In this document: positions 7,944 to 16,942 of the stretch, piece after piece
How the letters are laid out: each line of letters starts with the position of its first letter
How positions within the stretch are numbered: the stretch's first letter is position 1
DNA from: Microbacterium gubbeenense DSM 15944
Lineage (GTDB): Bacteria > Actinomycetota > Actinomycetes > Actinomycetales > Microbacteriaceae
Length of the DNA stretch: 64,000 nt
NCBI RefSeq assembly: GCF_000422745.1
Contig: NZ_AUGQ01000010.1
Coordinates: 1 to 64,000, forward strand
Reading direction: 5' to 3'
Notes under the pieces: generated by a model
Seen by the model: the letters and a program-made list of their open reading frames with translations, nothing else
What the model was told of the DNA's origin: nothing
Database searches by the model: none
Program-made: the position numbers and the translations under genes

Positions 7944-9473
7944 TCAGTCGAGATCGAAACCGGGGCCCGAGGCGATCATCTCCACGATCGTGTCGACCGT
8001 GACGCCCGGCCCGCCCATCAGCTCGCCGATCTTCTCGCGATCCTTCAGAACCACGATGCGGTCGCTGACGCGCACGATCTCTTCGAGCTCGGACGAGATG
8101 AACACGACGGCGACGCCATCGCCCGCAAGCTTCGCGATGTGCCGCTGGATCTCGACCTTCGCGCCGATGTCGATGCCGCGGGTCGGCTCATCGAGGATGA
8201 GCACGTGCGGCCTGGTCGCGAGCAGGCGGGCGAGCAGCATCTTCTGCTGCGTGCCGCCCGACAGCGACTCGACGGGCCGATCGAGATCGCCCGGCACGAT
8301 GTGGAGCGCGTCGAGATAGGTGTCGAGCAGTGCCTCCTGCTCGCCGCGCGACAGCGGGCGCGACCAGCCGCGCATCGCCTGCAGCGCGAGGGTGACGTTC
8401 TCCCGCGCGGTCAGCCCGCCGATGATGCCGCCGTCGCGCAGGTTCTCCGGCGAGACCGCGATGCGCCGGTGCAGGGCGGTGCTCGGGCCGCGCAGCTTCA
8501 CGCGCTCGCCGTCGACCCAGATCTCGCCGCTGTCAGCGTGCATCGAGCCGCCGACGAGCCGCGCGAGCTCGGTGCGACCGGATCCGCGCAGCCCCGCGAA
8601 CCCGACCACCTCGCCGCGCGAGAGCTCGATGTCGGTCGGGTGCATCACGCCGCGCCGGCCGAGCCCCTCGGCGCGCAGCGTGGGGGCGCCCGATGCGGCG
8701 TAGTGGTGCGCCAGGCGGTCGGATCGGATCTCGCGCAGCGCGTCGATGTCCTCGCCGATCATGCGCGAGATCACCTCGGCGCGCTCGACCTCCGACGCGT
8801 CGTATTCGGCCACGACCCGCCCGCCGCGCAGCACGGTCAGGCGGTCGGCCACCGCGAACACGTGCTCGATGAAGTGCGAGACGAAAAGGATCGCGACGCC
8901 CTCGCGCCGCAGCCGGCGCACGACCCCGAGCACCGTGCGCGCCTCGGCGGCGTCGAGGCTCGACGTCGGCTCGTCGAGCACGAGCACGCGGGGCTCGAGC
9001 ACGAGCGCTCGCGCGATCGCGACGAGCTGCTTCGCGGCGGGCGACAGCGACGTGAGCCGGGCCCGCGGATCCAGGTCGTCGAGCCCCAGATTCGCGAGCA
9101 CCTCAGCGGCCCGCGCGCGCGTGGCCTTCCAGTCGATGCCGAGCCGGCCGCGCACCTCCGCGCCCAGCATGATGTTCTCGGCGACCGAGAGCTTCGGACT
9201 GAGGTGCGCCTCCTGGAACACCGTGGCGATGCCGGCCGCGCGCGCACTCGCGACGCCCGAGGGCGACACGCTCTCTCCCCCGATGCGGATCGCGCCGGCC
9301 GACAGCGGGTACGTGCCCGTCAGGGCGCCGATCACCGTCGACTTCCCGGCGCCGTTCTCGCCCATCAGCGCATGCACCTCGCCCTCGACGAGGGTGAGGT
9401 CGACGCCGTCGATCGCGCGCACGCCCGGGAAGTCGACGGTGATGCCGTGCATCTCGACCAGCGGATCGGTCAT
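7944..9473 (-). CDS. Sugar ABC transporter ATPase 2 (paralogue of ATPase 1)
   Basis: A second 509-aa double ATPase of the YtfR/RbsA family in the same cluster. N-half: GENGAGKST near 38-46 and LVLDEPTSSLD near 163, with a divergent signature (LSPAAKQLVAIA). C-half: degenerate P-loop GLRGSGRTEL, then LSGGTQQKM and LILDEPTRGID. It aligns with ATPase 1 along its whole length but is clearly diverged, so this is an old duplication or separate acquisition rather than a recent copy. Its start overlaps the LacI stop by 4 bp, and it lies upstream of the operator that precedes the binding-protein gene. No permease is translationally coupled to it; it could serve as an alternative ATPase for this pore or for one elsewhere. 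Confidence 0.85.
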   Translation of the reverse strand: MTDPLVEMHGITVDFPGVRAIDGVDLTLVEGEVHALMGENGAGKSTVIGALTGTYPLSAGAIRIGGESVSPSGVASARAAGIATVFQEAHLSPKLSVAENIMLGAEVRGRLGIDWKATRARAAEVLANLGLDDLDPRARLTSLSPAAKQLVAIARALVLEPRVLVLDEPTSSLDAAEARTVLGVVRRLRREGVAILFVSHFIEHVFAVADRLTVLRGGRVVAEYDASEVERAEVISRMIGEDIDALREIRSDRLAHHYAASGAPTLRAEGLGRRGVMHPTDIELSRGEVVGFAGLRGSGRTELARLVGGSMHADSGEIWVDGERVKLRGPSTALHRRIAVSPENLRDGGIIGGLTARENVTLALQAMRGWSRPLSRGEQEALLDTYLDALHIVPGDLDRPVESLSGGTQQKMLLARLLATRPHVLILDEPTRGIDIGAKVEIQRHIAKLAGDGVAVVFISSELEEIVRVSDRIVVLKDREKIGELMGGPGVTVDTIVEMIASGPGFDLD

Positions 9474-10492
9474 CGCCCACCCCCGCGCGGCGGCGCCGTC
9501 GACTGGCGCACGATGAGTTCGGCGGGGATCCGCGTGGCGCCCGGGATGCCGCGGCCCTCGATGGCGGCGCGGAGGATGTCGACGACCGAACTGCCGAGCG
9601 CGTCGAAGCTCTGGTGCACGGTCGTGAGCGGGGGTGTGACGTGGCGCGCGAGCGGCACATCATCGAAGCCGACGACCGAGATGTCGCCGGGCACGTCGAA
9701 ACCGCGCTCGACGAAGCCGTGGATGAGCCCGATCGCCATGGAGTCGTTGCCGACGAATATCGCGGTGTACTCGGGCAGCTCCCGCATACCGCGCGCGAAG
9801 TCGTAGGCGAAGTCGGCGGTCCAGTCGCCGACGACGATGGGGCGTTCGCGGATCCCCCACTCGCGCGCCCGCGCGTGGAACGCCCGCTCGCGTGCGCGGG
9901 CGTCGAACCAGTCGAGCGGCCCCGCGAGGTGCAGAACGTCGCGGTGCCCGAGCGAGACGAGGTGGTCGACGGCGAGGACGGCGCCGCCCTGCTGATCGAG
10001 GGAGACGGTGAGGAACGTCGGGTCGTCGTCGGGCTTGACGACGAGCACGGGAACCGGGATCGCGATCTTCCGCAGCGCGGTGATCGACGACGAGCGCGGG
10101 GCCACGACGCACAGCGCGTCGACGCCCTGCGCCGTCAGGTTGTCCACCGCGTCCTGCGGGCTGATCTCCTCGCCCACGCCGATCGCGACCGAGCTGACCG
10201 CGTATCCGGCGGCGCGCGCGGCCACCTCGACGGCGCGCAGCGTGCTCGTCGGACCGTACTCGGCGGCTGACTCGACGACGACACCGATTCGGCCCGTGCG
10301 CTTGGTCGCGAGCGCCCGTGCAGCCATGTTCGGCCGGTAACCGAGCTCGGCGATCGCATCGAGCACCCGCTTGCGCGTCTCGTCGCGGATGCTCGCGTGG
10401 TCGTTCAGGACTCGCGAGACGGTCATGTGGGAAACGCCCGCCGCCTGCGCGACCTGCCGAATATTCGGCTTCTCGGTTCCGGTTGGCGTCAC
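9470..10492 (-). CDS. LacI-family transcriptional regulator of the sugar ABC cluster
   Basis: 340-aa repressor: N-terminal LacI helix-turn-helix (NIRQVAQAAGVSHMTVSRVLN) in the first 30 residues, hinge helix near 55, then a periplasmic-binding-like sensor domain to the end (VGFDDVPLARHVTPPLTTV near 290-310). Start at GTG 10492 is preferred over GTG 10525, because the latter lies inside the loop of the rplI terminator and the family usually begins only a few residues before the HTH. It is coupled to ATPase 2 by a 4-bp overlap. The probable operator is the palindrome at 7889-7906; the inducer is presumably the transported sugar. Confidence 0.87.
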   Translation of the reverse strand: MTPTGTEKPNIRQVAQAAGVSHMTVSRVLNDHASIRDETRKRVLDAIAELGYRPNMAARALATKRTGRIGVVVESAAEYGPTSTLRAVEVAARAAGYAVSSVAIGVGEEISPQDAVDNLTAQGVDALCVVAPRSSSITALRKIAIPVPVLVVKPDDDPTFLTVSLDQQGGAVLAVDHLVSLGHRDVLHLAGPLDWFDARARERAFHARAREWGIRERPIVVGDWTADFAYDFARGMRELPEYTAIFVGNDSMAIGLIHGFVERGFDVPGDISVVGFDDVPLARHVTPPLTTVHQSFDALGSSVVDILRAAIEGRGIPGATRIPAELIVRQSTAPPRGGGR

Positions 10493-10510
10493 CTCGCCAG
10501 CATAACGAGA

Positions 10511-10549
10511 CGAAACCGGCGCCACCCGAGTGGGGCGACGCCGGTTTCG
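10511..10549 (-). terminator. Terminator of the rpsF-ssb-rpsR-rplI operon
   Basis: CGAAACCGGCG at 10511-10521 pairs perfectly with CGCCGGTTTCG at 10539-10549 across a 17-nt loop, 16 bp beyond the rplI stop. The T tract is weak. It separates the ribosomal operon from the co-directional LacI gene. Confidence 0.65.
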
Positions 10550-10564
10550 ATGCGCGGAAGAGAA

Positions 10565-11020
10565 TTACTTCTTGAGCGCGACAACCTGAAGGTTGATGAC
10601 GGCGGTCACGTCGTCGTGCAGGCGCACGAGCGCCTCGTGCGAACCGACCGACTTGATCGCCGTCGGAATCGTGACGCGACGCTTGTCGAGGTCACCGAGA
10701 CCGGCGGCCTTGACGGCCTCGACGATGTCAGCCGGCTTGACCGAACCGAACAGGCGGCCCTCAGCGCCGGCCTTGACCGACACCTTCACGCGAGCCTGCT
10801 CGAGCTGGGCCTTGATGGCCTCCGCGTCTTCGTGGGTCGCGATCTCGCGCGCCTTGCGGGCGGCACGGATCTGGTCGACCTGCTTCTGGCCGCCGCGCGT
10901 CCACGCGACAGCAAAGCCCTTCGGGAGGAGGTAGTTCCGGGCGTACCCGTCCTTGACCTCGATGATGTCTCCGGCGCTACCCAGCCCGTCGACCTCATGA
11001 GTGAGAATCAGCTTCGACAT
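10565..11020 (-). CDS. rplI: 50S ribosomal protein bL9
   Basis: 151 aa, standard length. The N-terminal RNA-binding domain carries the family pattern [26 protein letters not shown] (quoted in parts: [17 protein letters not shown], residues about 16-35), followed by the long connecting helix and the C-terminal domain with [16 protein letters not shown]. It binds 23S rRNA near the L1 stalk base. It is the last gene of the rpsF-ssb-rpsR-rplI operon, 11 bp after rpsR, and is followed by a terminator. Confidence 0.97.
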   Translation of the reverse strand: MSKLILTHEVDGLGSAGDIIEVKDGYARNYLLPKGFAVAWTRGGQKQVDQIRAARKAREIATHEDAEAIKAQLEQARVKVSVKAGAEGRLFGSVKPADIVEAVKAAGLGDLDKRRVTIPTAIKSVGSHEALVRLHDDVTAVINLQVVALKK

Positions 11021-11031
11021 GTGGGTGCTCC

Positions 11032-11286
11032 TTACCGGCCGGCGCCAGCGTAGGGAAGGAGAGCCATCTCACGCGCGTTCTTGATCGCGCGCGCGATGAG
11101 GCGCTGCTCCTGCACCGACACACCGGTGATACGACGGGCGCGGATCTTTCCACGCTCCGAGATGAACTTGCGAAGGGTCGCGACATCCTTGTAGTCGATG
11201 AGGCCGACCCGGATGTGCTTCGCGGGAGCGGCGTTCTTACCGCCCTTGCGCGGCTTGCGGCGGTCGCCGCTTGACTTTCCAGCCAT
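11032..11286 (-). CDS. rpsR: 30S ribosomal protein bS18
   Basis: 84 aa with the conserved core [19 protein letters not shown] and [20 protein letters not shown]. The N-terminal extension is basic ([11 protein letters not shown]) and has no cysteines, so this is the zinc-independent form. It partners bS6 on the 16S platform; rpsF lies two genes upstream in the same operon. Confidence 0.97.
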   Translation of the reverse strand: MAGKSSGDRRKPRKGGKNAAPAKHIRVGLIDYKDVATLRKFISERGKIRARRITGVSVQEQRLIARAIKNAREMALLPYAGAGR

Positions 11287-11312
11287 TGTGGGTCCTTACA
11301 GAGAAAGAGAAA

Positions 11313-11843
11313 TCAGAACGGGGTGTCGTCCGAGAACGACCCCGGGGTGCTCCACGCGTCAGCGCCGGTCGAGCCGGGCGTTGCCCAGGGCTCTTCGGAC
11401 GACTGCTGCGCGGGCTGCGTCGCGCCGGGAACCTGGCCGGGGGCATTGTTGCCGCCCCGTGCGCCGGAGTTCCCGCTCGATGCGGTGCGAGTGACCTGAG
11501 CCGTGGCGTAGCGCAACGACGGGCCGATCTCCTGGACATCCAGTTCGACCGACGTACGCCGCTCCCCCTCGCGCGTCTCGTAGTTCCGCTGACGGAGGTT
11601 GCCCTGCGCGATGACGCGCATGCCCTTCGTCATGGATCCCGCGACGTGCTCAGCGAAGTCGCGCCACACGCTGGCGCGCAGGAACAGGGCTTCCCCGTCC
11701 TTCCACTCGCCCGACGCGCGATCGAACGTGCGCGGGGTCGAAGCGATCGTGAAATTGGCCACGGGAACACCGGACTGCGTGTAGCGCAGTTCGGGGTCGG
11801 CGGTCAGATTGCCAACGACTGTGATGACGGTTTCGCCTGCCAT
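11313..11843 (-). CDS. ssb: Single-stranded DNA-binding protein
   Basis: 176-aa SSB: OB-fold in residues 1-115 ([19 protein letters not shown] at the start, [23 protein letters not shown] in the middle), then a Gly/Gln/Ser-rich disordered linker, ending in the acidic tip SDDTPF, the docking peptide for replication and repair proteins (family consensus DDDIPF; here Thr replaces Ile). It binds ssDNA as a tetramer. Position between rpsF and rpsR is the standard bacterial arrangement, suggesting co-transcription. Confidence 0.95.
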   Translation of the reverse strand: MAGETVITVVGNLTADPELRYTQSGVPVANFTIASTPRTFDRASGEWKDGEALFLRASVWRDFAEHVAGSMTKGMRVIAQGNLRQRNYETREGERRTSVELDVQEIGPSLRYATAQVTRTASSGNSGARGGNNAPGQVPGATQPAQQSSEEPWATPGSTGADAWSTPGSFSDDTPF

Positions 11844-11852
11844 GCGCTGCCC

Positions 11853-12221
11853 CTAGGCCTTTGCCGCCGTCTTGCGCGCGGCCTTCGCGTCGGCCCGCTT
11901 GGCCTCGGAAGCAGCCATAGCGATGGCCTCCTCCGCGCGAAGGATCTTGGTGCGAACCACGTCGACAGCAAGACCGAGCTGACGGTCGAGCTCGCTCGTG
12001 GCCTCACTCGTCGCCGTGAAGTTGACGACGGCGTAGATGCCTTCGTTCTTCTTGTCGATCTCGTAGGCGAACTTGCGTCGCCCCCAGATGTCCACGTTCT
12101 CGATGGTGCCTTCAGCGTCAGTGATGACCTTGAGGTACTTGTCGAGGTACGCGGGAACCTGGCGCTCGTCGATCTCAGCCTGGATGATCACCATCATCTC
12201 GTACTGGTGCTTGTGCGTCAC
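11853..12221 (-). CDS. rpsF: 30S ribosomal protein bS6
   Basis: 122 aa with a typical bS6 core (YEMMVIIQAEIDE at the N-terminus, WGRRKFAYEIDKKNEGIYAVV in the middle) and an Ala/Lys-rich tail. Translation starts at GTG 12221 behind GAAGGAGG. First gene of the rpsF-ssb-rpsR-rplI operon; a perfect hairpin lies 27 nt upstream in the leader. Confidence 0.97.
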   Translation of the reverse strand: MTHKHQYEMMVIIQAEIDERQVPAYLDKYLKVITDAEGTIENVDIWGRRKFAYEIDKKNEGIYAVVNFTATSEATSELDRQLGLAVDVVRTKILRAEEAIAMAASEAKRADAKAARKTAAKA

Positions 12222-12247
12222 TATCCCACCTCCTTCGGACTCGAACG

Positions 12248-12270
12248 GGTACCGGGCATTTCCCGGTACC
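12248..12270 (-). promoter_or_regulatory. Hairpin in the rpsF leader
   Basis: GGTACCGGG at 12248-12256 pairs perfectly with CCCGGTACC at 12262-12270 around a 5-nt loop, upstream of the rpsF ribosome binding site. Many bacteria have an rpsF leader structure bound by the S6:S18 complex, with an exposed CCG; whether this simple hairpin plays that role is speculative. It lacks a T tract, so a terminator is less likely. Confidence 0.4.
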
Positions 12271-12353
12271 AGGAGGGTGTGTGCACGTCATCCGACGGAT
12301 CCCGAGAGCCGGGCGCCGCAAGATAACCGTGCAAGCCTAGCGCACCGCCCGCC

Positions 12354-13790
12354 CTACTCGCTGGGCGCGGGCTCCGTGAAGGGCGCGAGCGACGTGGCCG
12401 CCAGCGTGAACACGTCGTCGTCACCCAGCTCGGCGATCGCGCGCGCCGCGGCACCGCCCACGAGCCCGACGAGGATCGGCTCGCCCGTGGCGGGCAGCAG
12501 GTTGATCCAGGTGCGGATCGTCGTGTCCGGGGCGGGCTCCTCCCCCGGCGACGGAGTGGGGGTCGGCGTCGGGGTCGGGGTGACCGGGCCGACGATGTGC
12601 CAGATGCCCGCGTCCGTCGACCAGAACGGCGTCTCGTACCGCAGCCACACCGACTCGAGGTGCCCCATCTCGAGCGTGGAGATCGCACCGCGGTGCGCGA
12701 ACGGCAGCGGCGGCTCGAACTCGATCCCGCCCGCCTGCAGCACGCCGAGCGGCACCGTGAGCGCCACCCGGTCGAAGGTGAGCGATTCGCCCGATGCGAG
12801 GCGCAGGCTGACGCCCGAATCGTCGTAGCTGACGTGCGAGACGACCGTCGACAGCGTCACCTCGAGGTCGCCGAGCACCGAGTCGACGAACGGCGCGACG
12901 TCGCTCACGAGCGCGTCGAAGGAACCGCCCGGCGGTGCCGGAGCGAACCAGCTCGAGCCTGTGGCGGGGTCGACGCCGGTCATCGCCGACAGCGAGGACA
13001 GCACGGCCGCCAGCTCCGGGGACTGCTCGATGCCCGCGTCCTCGAGCGCATCGAGAATCGTGCGGTCGGCGATGCCGTCGCGCGCCTCGGCGATCGCCGT
13101 CTTCAGGGCATCGCCGGAAGGGTTCTCCGTCTCGCCGTCGGTGGTGAAGCCCACGGGATCCGTGACGGCGACGGATCCGACACCCAGGAGCGCCATGCGC
13201 GAGGCGACCTCGGTGTCGTCGGCGCCGAGCAGCCACGCGCCCCGCTGGGGCGGCACGGGCCAGTCGTCGTCGCGCTGCGTCGCGAGGCGCCCGCCCGCGT
13301 AATCGCGGGCCTCGATCACCGTCACGTCGAATCCTGCGTCGATGAGCCGGGCGGCCGCGGACGCCCCCGCGGCACCCGCGCCGACGATCGCGATCCGCTC
13401 GCCGTCCTCGGCGACGTCAGCGATCTCTCCGGCCACGCGCTCCCCGGACCGCACGGCGCCGGCGATCGTGCCCGGCCGCTCGACGCTCGTTGCCTCACCG
13501 GCGAAGAACACGCGCTCCATGAGCGCCGCCGCGAGCGCCTGGCGCTCCGTCGAGGTCGACCCGGCGGGCGTGATGCTCAGCGCCCCGCGGGCGAACGGAT
13601 CCTCGGCCCATGAGGTGCGGAAGAACGACTTCGGCGCGGGCACCTCGCCCACGGGGGTGGGCGTCACCGTCGGCTGTCGCGTCTTTGTGGGATCCGGAAC
13701 CGGCGGGCTATCGGGCGTGCAGGACGCAAGAAGCATCGTCAGGGCGCCTGCCCCGGCCCCGATAAAGAGCGTCCGTCGCGAGATCCTCAT
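12354..13790 (-). CDS. Tat-exported flavin amine oxidase lipoprotein with circularly permuted domain order
   Basis: 478 aa. Twin-arginine signal SRRTLFIG followed by a hydrophobic core and lipobox LLASC (Cys24) predict a Tat-exported lipoprotein. Residues 31-54 are a Pro/Thr linker. Residues 55-124 ([17 protein letters not shown] ... VFFAGEATS ... [14 protein letters not shown]) match the segment that normally ends flavin amine oxidases. Only then comes the Rossmann motif [16 protein letters not shown] (GxGxxG at 138-143, Glu160, GGR at 166-168) that normally begins them. The catalytic part follows and the protein stops where the FAGE segment would be expected. [11 protein letters not shown] tract at 404-413 interrupts the substrate domain. 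ATG 13790 is preferred to TTG 13799. Substrate unknown. Divergent from the fuconate dehydratase gene. Confidence 0.75.
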   Translation of the reverse strand: MRISRRTLFIGAGAGALTMLLASCTPDSPPVPDPTKTRQPTVTPTPVGEVPAPKSFFRTSWAEDPFARGALSITPAGSTSTERQALAAALMERVFFAGEATSVERPGTIAGAVRSGERVAGEIADVAEDGERIAIVGAGAAGASAAARLIDAGFDVTVIEARDYAGGRLATQRDDDWPVPPQRGAWLLGADDTEVASRMALLGVGSVAVTDPVGFTTDGETENPSGDALKTAIAEARDGIADRTILDALEDAGIEQSPELAAVLSSLSAMTGVDPATGSSWFAPAPPGGSFDALVSDVAPFVDSVLGDLEVTLSTVVSHVSYDDSGVSLRLASGESLTFDRVALTVPLGVLQAGGIEFEPPLPFAHRGAISTLEMGHLESVWLRYETPFWSTDAGIWHIVGPVTPTPTPTPTPSPGEEPAPDTTIRTWINLLPATGEPILVGLVGGAAARAIAELGDDDVFTLAATSLAPFTEPAPSE

Positions 13791-13839
13791 CAATCGCAAG
13801 GTTACCTGCGTCGCCTGCCGCGCGGCGATTGCGGTATAG

Positions 13840-13850
13840 ACATCGGATGT
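13840..13850. promoter_or_regulatory. FadR/GntR-type operator upstream of the fuconate dehydratase operon
   Basis: ACATCGGATGT is a palindrome of form ANATC-N-GATNT, 32 bp before the dehydratase start and 49 bp before the divergent oxidase start. It is the reverse complement of the site at 17857-17867, and related sites lie at 18740 and 19877. The FCD-GntR regulator at 19185-19859 is the probable binder. Confidence 0.6.
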
Positions 13851-13882
13851 TTACGCTGGGAGGACAACCCCAAGGAGTGCAC

Positions 13883-15163
13883 GTGAGCGCGATTGTCAGC
13901 GTCGACACCATCGACATCCGGTTCCCCACATCGGAGCACCTCGATGGCTCTGATGCCATGAACCCCGACCCCGACTACTCGGCCGCATACGTGCGGATCG
14001 AGACAGACGCCGACGACGGCCACGAGGGCCACGGCTTCGTCTTCACCATCGGCCGCGGCACCGACGTGCAGACGTCGGCGATCCGCGCGCTCACCCCGTA
14101 TCTCGCGGGCCGCGACGTCGAGGCGATCCTCGACGACATGGGATCCTTCTGGCGCGAGCTCGTGTGGGATTCGCAGCTGCGCTGGCTCGGCCCCGAGAAG
14201 GGCGTCATGCACATGGCGATCGGCGCGGTCGTCAACGCGATGTGGGATCTCAAGGCGAAGCGCGCGGGCCTGCCGCTGTGGCAGCTGCTCGCGCGGATGA
14301 CGCCCGAGGAGATCGTCGATCTCGTCGATTTCCGGTACCTCACCGATGCGCTCACGCGCGAGGACGCGCTCGAGATCCTCCGGGCCGCGGAGCCCGGCCG
14401 CGCCGATCGCGAGCGCCAGCTGCTCGCCGAGGGGTACCCCGCCTACACGACGACCCCCGGCTGGCTCGGGTACTCCGACGAGAAGCTCGTGCGGCTGTGC
14501 CGCGAGGCGGTCGCCGACGGCTTCTCGATGATCAAGCTGAAGGTCGGCGGCAACATCGAAGACGACGTGCGCCGCATGCGCCTGGCCCGCGATGCGGTGG
14601 GCCCCGACATCCGCATCGGCACGGACGCCAACCAGCGCTGGGACGTCGCCGAAGCCATTGAGTGGATGAGCCGCCTCGCCGAGTTCGACGTGGCATGGAT
14701 CGAAGAGCCCACGAGCCCCGACGACGTGCTGGGGCACGCGGCGATCGCCCGCGGCGTCGCCCCGATCCCGGTCGCGACGGGCGAGCACTCGGGCGGCCGC
14801 GTCATGTTCAAGCAGATGCTGCAGGCCGGCTCCCTCAGCGTGCTGCAGATCGATGCCGCGCGCGTCGCCGGCGTCAACGAGAATGTCGCGATCCTGCTGC
14901 TCGCCGCGAAGTTCGGCACGCCCGTCTGCCCCCACGCGGGCGGGGTGGGGCTGTGCGAGGCGGTGCAGCACCTGTCGATGTTCGACTTCGTCGCGGTGAC
15001 CGGCACGACCGAGGGCCGCGTCATCGAGTACGTCGACCACCTGCACGAGCACTTCGTCACGCCGACCGATGTGTCCGGCGGCGCGTACCGCGCACCCACC
15101 GCGCCCGGCAACGGCATGGAGATGCTCGCCGCGAGCCGCGAGCAGTACACGTTCCATGACTGA
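13883..15163 (+). CDS. L-fuconate dehydratase (enolase superfamily)
   Basis: 426 aa from GTG 13883, which has AAGGAG 5 nt upstream. With this start the active-site residues fall at the numbers known for the Xanthomonas enzyme: Lys218 and Lys220 (MIKLKVGG), Asp248 (GTDAN), Glu274 (WIEEP), Glu301 (ATGEHS) and His351 (CPHAGG). The enzyme removes water from L-fuconate to give 2-keto-3-deoxy-L-fuconate, the third step of the oxidative fucose pathway. It overlaps the downstream aldo-keto reductase by 8 bp. A palindromic operator precedes it. All the other enzymes of the pathway are encoded within 5 kb, which makes the substrate assignment strong. Confidence 0.92.
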   Translation: MSAIVSVDTIDIRFPTSEHLDGSDAMNPDPDYSAAYVRIETDADDGHEGHGFVFTIGRGTDVQTSAIRALTPYLAGRDVEAILDDMGSFWRELVWDSQLRWLGPEKGVMHMAIGAVVNAMWDLKAKRAGLPLWQLLARMTPEEIVDLVDFRYLTDALTREDALEILRAAEPGRADRERQLLAEGYPAYTTTPGWLGYSDEKLVRLCREAVADGFSMIKLKVGGNIEDDVRRMRLARDAVGPDIRIGTDANQRWDVAEAIEWMSRLAEFDVAWIEEPTSPDDVLGHAAIARGVAPIPVATGEHSGGRVMFKQMLQAGSLSVLQIDAARVAGVNENVAILLLAAKFGTPVCPHAGGVGLCEAVQHLSMFDFVAVTGTTEGRVIEYVDHLHEHFVTPTDVSGGAYRAPTAPGNGMEMLAASREQYTFHD

Positions 15164-16136
15164 ATCCCTCTCCCCCCGCACGGACCTGGCGCTGCCGGCG
15201 CTCGGCTACGGCGCCGCGAACCTCGGCAACCTCTTCCGCGAGCTCACGGATGAGGCCGCGCAGGAGGTGCTCGAGGCGGCGTGGGACGCGGGAATCCGGT
15301 ACTTCGATACGGCCCCGCACTACGGGCTCGGATGGTCGGAGCGCCGCCTCGGCGAGTTCCTCCGCACCAAGCCGCGCGACGAGTACGTCGTGTCGACGAA
15401 GGTCGGACGTCTGCTCGTGCCCAATCCCGGCGGCGAGAACGAGCTCGACCTCGACAACGACTTCTTCGTTCCGGCCGTCGTCAAGCGCGCGTGGGACTTC
15501 ACGGCCGACGGGATCCGCCGTTCGCTCGATGAGTCGCTCGAACGCATGGGCCTCGACCGCATCGACCTCGCGTACATGCACGATCCCGACCGTTCGCCCG
15601 CGCCCGAGGACGCGCTCGACGCGGGAACTCAGGCGCTCGACGGACTCAAGCGCGAGGGCGCTGTCCGGGCATCGGGCGTGGGATCCATGGACACCGCGAT
15701 CCTCGCCCGGGGCGCCTCGTCGGGCGGTCTCGACGCGCTCATGGTCGCGGGGCGCCTGACGCTGCTCGAGCAGCCCGCGCTCGCGGACGTCGTGCCGGCG
15801 GCCGACCGCACGGGCACGGGCATCGTCACCGCCTCCGTGTTCAACTCCGGCCTGCTCGCGCGCAACGATCCGGGCGAGAACGCGCGATACGAGTACGGCC
15901 GGGCCCCGGCCGAGGTGCTCGACAAGGCGACCCGGATCGCCGGCGTGTGCCGCGCACACGGCGTGCCGCTGCCGGCCGCTGCGCTGCAGTACACGCGCCG
16001 GATCGGCCCGGTCCGCGCGGTCGTCGCGGGCAGCAGTCGGCCGGCTCAGATCCGTCAGAACGCCGAGTGGATGGACCTCGATATCCCCCAGGACCTGTGG
16101 GCCGAGCTGGCCGCGGACGGTCTCATTCCGCGGTGA
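15156..16136 (+). CDS. Aldo-keto reductase, probable L-fucose dehydrogenase
   Basis: 326-aa AKR barrel. The catalytic tetrad is visible as Asp51 and Tyr56 ([17 protein letters not shown]), Lys82 (STKVG) and His142 (YMHDPD). Members of this subgroup oxidise L-fucose (and D-arabinose or related sugars) to the lactone with NAD(P). ATG 15156 overlaps the dehydratase stop by 8 bp, so the two are translationally coupled. It would catalyse the first pathway step, producing L-fucono-lactone for the lactonase encoded at 17853-18698. A strong bidirectional terminator follows. Confidence 0.82.
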   Translation: MTESLSPRTDLALPALGYGAANLGNLFRELTDEAAQEVLEAAWDAGIRYFDTAPHYGLGWSERRLGEFLRTKPRDEYVVSTKVGRLLVPNPGGENELDLDNDFFVPAVVKRAWDFTADGIRRSLDESLERMGLDRIDLAYMHDPDRSPAPEDALDAGTQALDGLKREGAVRASGVGSMDTAILARGASSGGLDALMVAGRLTLLEQPALADVVPAADRTGTGIVTASVFNSGLLARNDPGENARYEYGRAPAEVLDKATRIAGVCRAHGVPLPAAALQYTRRIGPVRAVVAGSSRPAQIRQNAEWMDLDIPQDLWAELAADGLIPR

Positions 16137-16152
16137 GCCCTCGCGCAGCACA

Positions 16153-16192
16153 AAGGGGCCCCGGATCCGTTGAATAGGATCCGGGGCCCCTT
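16153..16192. terminator. Bidirectional terminator between convergent fucose genes
   Basis: A perfect 16-bp stem (16153-16168 with 16177-16192) around an 8-nt loop lies between the aldo-keto reductase stop (16136) and the SDR stop (16199). AA on the left and TT on the right serve both directions. Confidence 0.85.
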
Positions 16193-16198
16193 GTGTCG

Positions 16199-16942
16199 TT
16201 ACTCGGCCCGAAGGCGCAGGCCCTGCATGCCGCCGTCGACGGCGAGCGAGACGCCCGTCGTCGAGCTCGCGCGCGGGCTCGCGAGGTACGCCACGGCGTC
16301 GGCGACCTCCGCCGGCTGCACGAGCCGGCCGTGCGGCTGGCGCGCGCCGAGAGCGGCGCGCTCAGCGGCCGGATCCGGTGCCGAGTCGAGCAGGCGCCCG
16401 ACCCAGGGCGTGTCGGCGGTTCCGGGGTTCACGCAGTTGACGCGGATCCCTTCGCGCAGGTGATCCGCCGCCATGTGCAGCGTGAGCGACTGGATCGCGC
16501 CTTTGGTCGCGCCGTACAGCGCGCGCTCGGGCAGGCCGGCCGTCGCGGCGATCGAGCAGGTGTTGACGATCGCCGCGGCGTTCGACGTCCGCAGGTGCGG
16601 GAGCGCCGCGCGGCTGACGCGGACGGCCCCGACGACGTTGACGTCGAAGACCCGGTGCCACTCGTCGTCGTCGTTGGTCTCGACGGTGCCCTGCGCGCCG
16701 ATGCCGGCGTTGTTGACGACGACGTCGATGCCGCCGAAGTCGGCCGCGACCTTCTCGACGCCGACGCGCACGCTCTCATCGTCGGTGACGTCGACCCGAT
16801 AGGCGTCGGTCAGGCCATCGTGGACCTGGCGGTCGAAGATCGCCACCCGGGCGCCGTCCTCGCGAAGGCGGTTCACGATCGCCTCGCCGATGCCGCTCGC
16901 GCCGCCGGTGACGATCGCCGCCAGCCCGTCGAACGCGCCCAT
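16199..16942 (-). CDS. SDR dehydrogenase, probable 2-keto-3-deoxy-L-fuconate 4-dehydrogenase
   Basis: 247-aa classical short-chain dehydrogenase: cofactor motif TGGASGIG at residues 12-19, NNAG at 77-80, catalytic Ser130, Tyr143 and Lys147 (YGATK). In the oxidative fucose pathway an SDR oxidises 2-keto-3-deoxy-L-fuconate to the 2,4-diketo acid, and this gene is 1 bp-overlapping (TGATG) with the FAH hydrolase that would cleave that product. The substrate is therefore inferred from context; the fold and chemistry are clear. The longer upstream open frame is a shadow of the hydrolase. Confidence 0.85.
   Translation of the reverse strand: MGAFDGLAAIVTGGASGIGEAIVNRLREDGARVAIFDRQVHDGLTDAYRVDVTDDESVRVGVEKVAADFGGIDVVVNNAGIGAQGTVETNDDDEWHRVFDVNVVGAVRVSRAALPHLRTSNAAAIVNTCSIAATAGLPERALYGATKGAIQSLTLHMAADHLREGIRVNCVNPGTADTPWVGRLLDSAPDPAAERAALGARQPHGRLVQPAEVADAVAYLASPRASSTTGVSLAVDGGMQGLRLRAE

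Noticed and set aside
10493..10525. Earlier GTG start for the first LacI regulator
   Set aside because: It lies in the loop of the rplI terminator and adds residues not found in the family.
12549..12583. GTCGGG-type short tandem repeat as a CRISPR or satellite
   Set aside because: It is the coding sequence for the Thr-Pro tract of the amine oxidase; there are no spacers.
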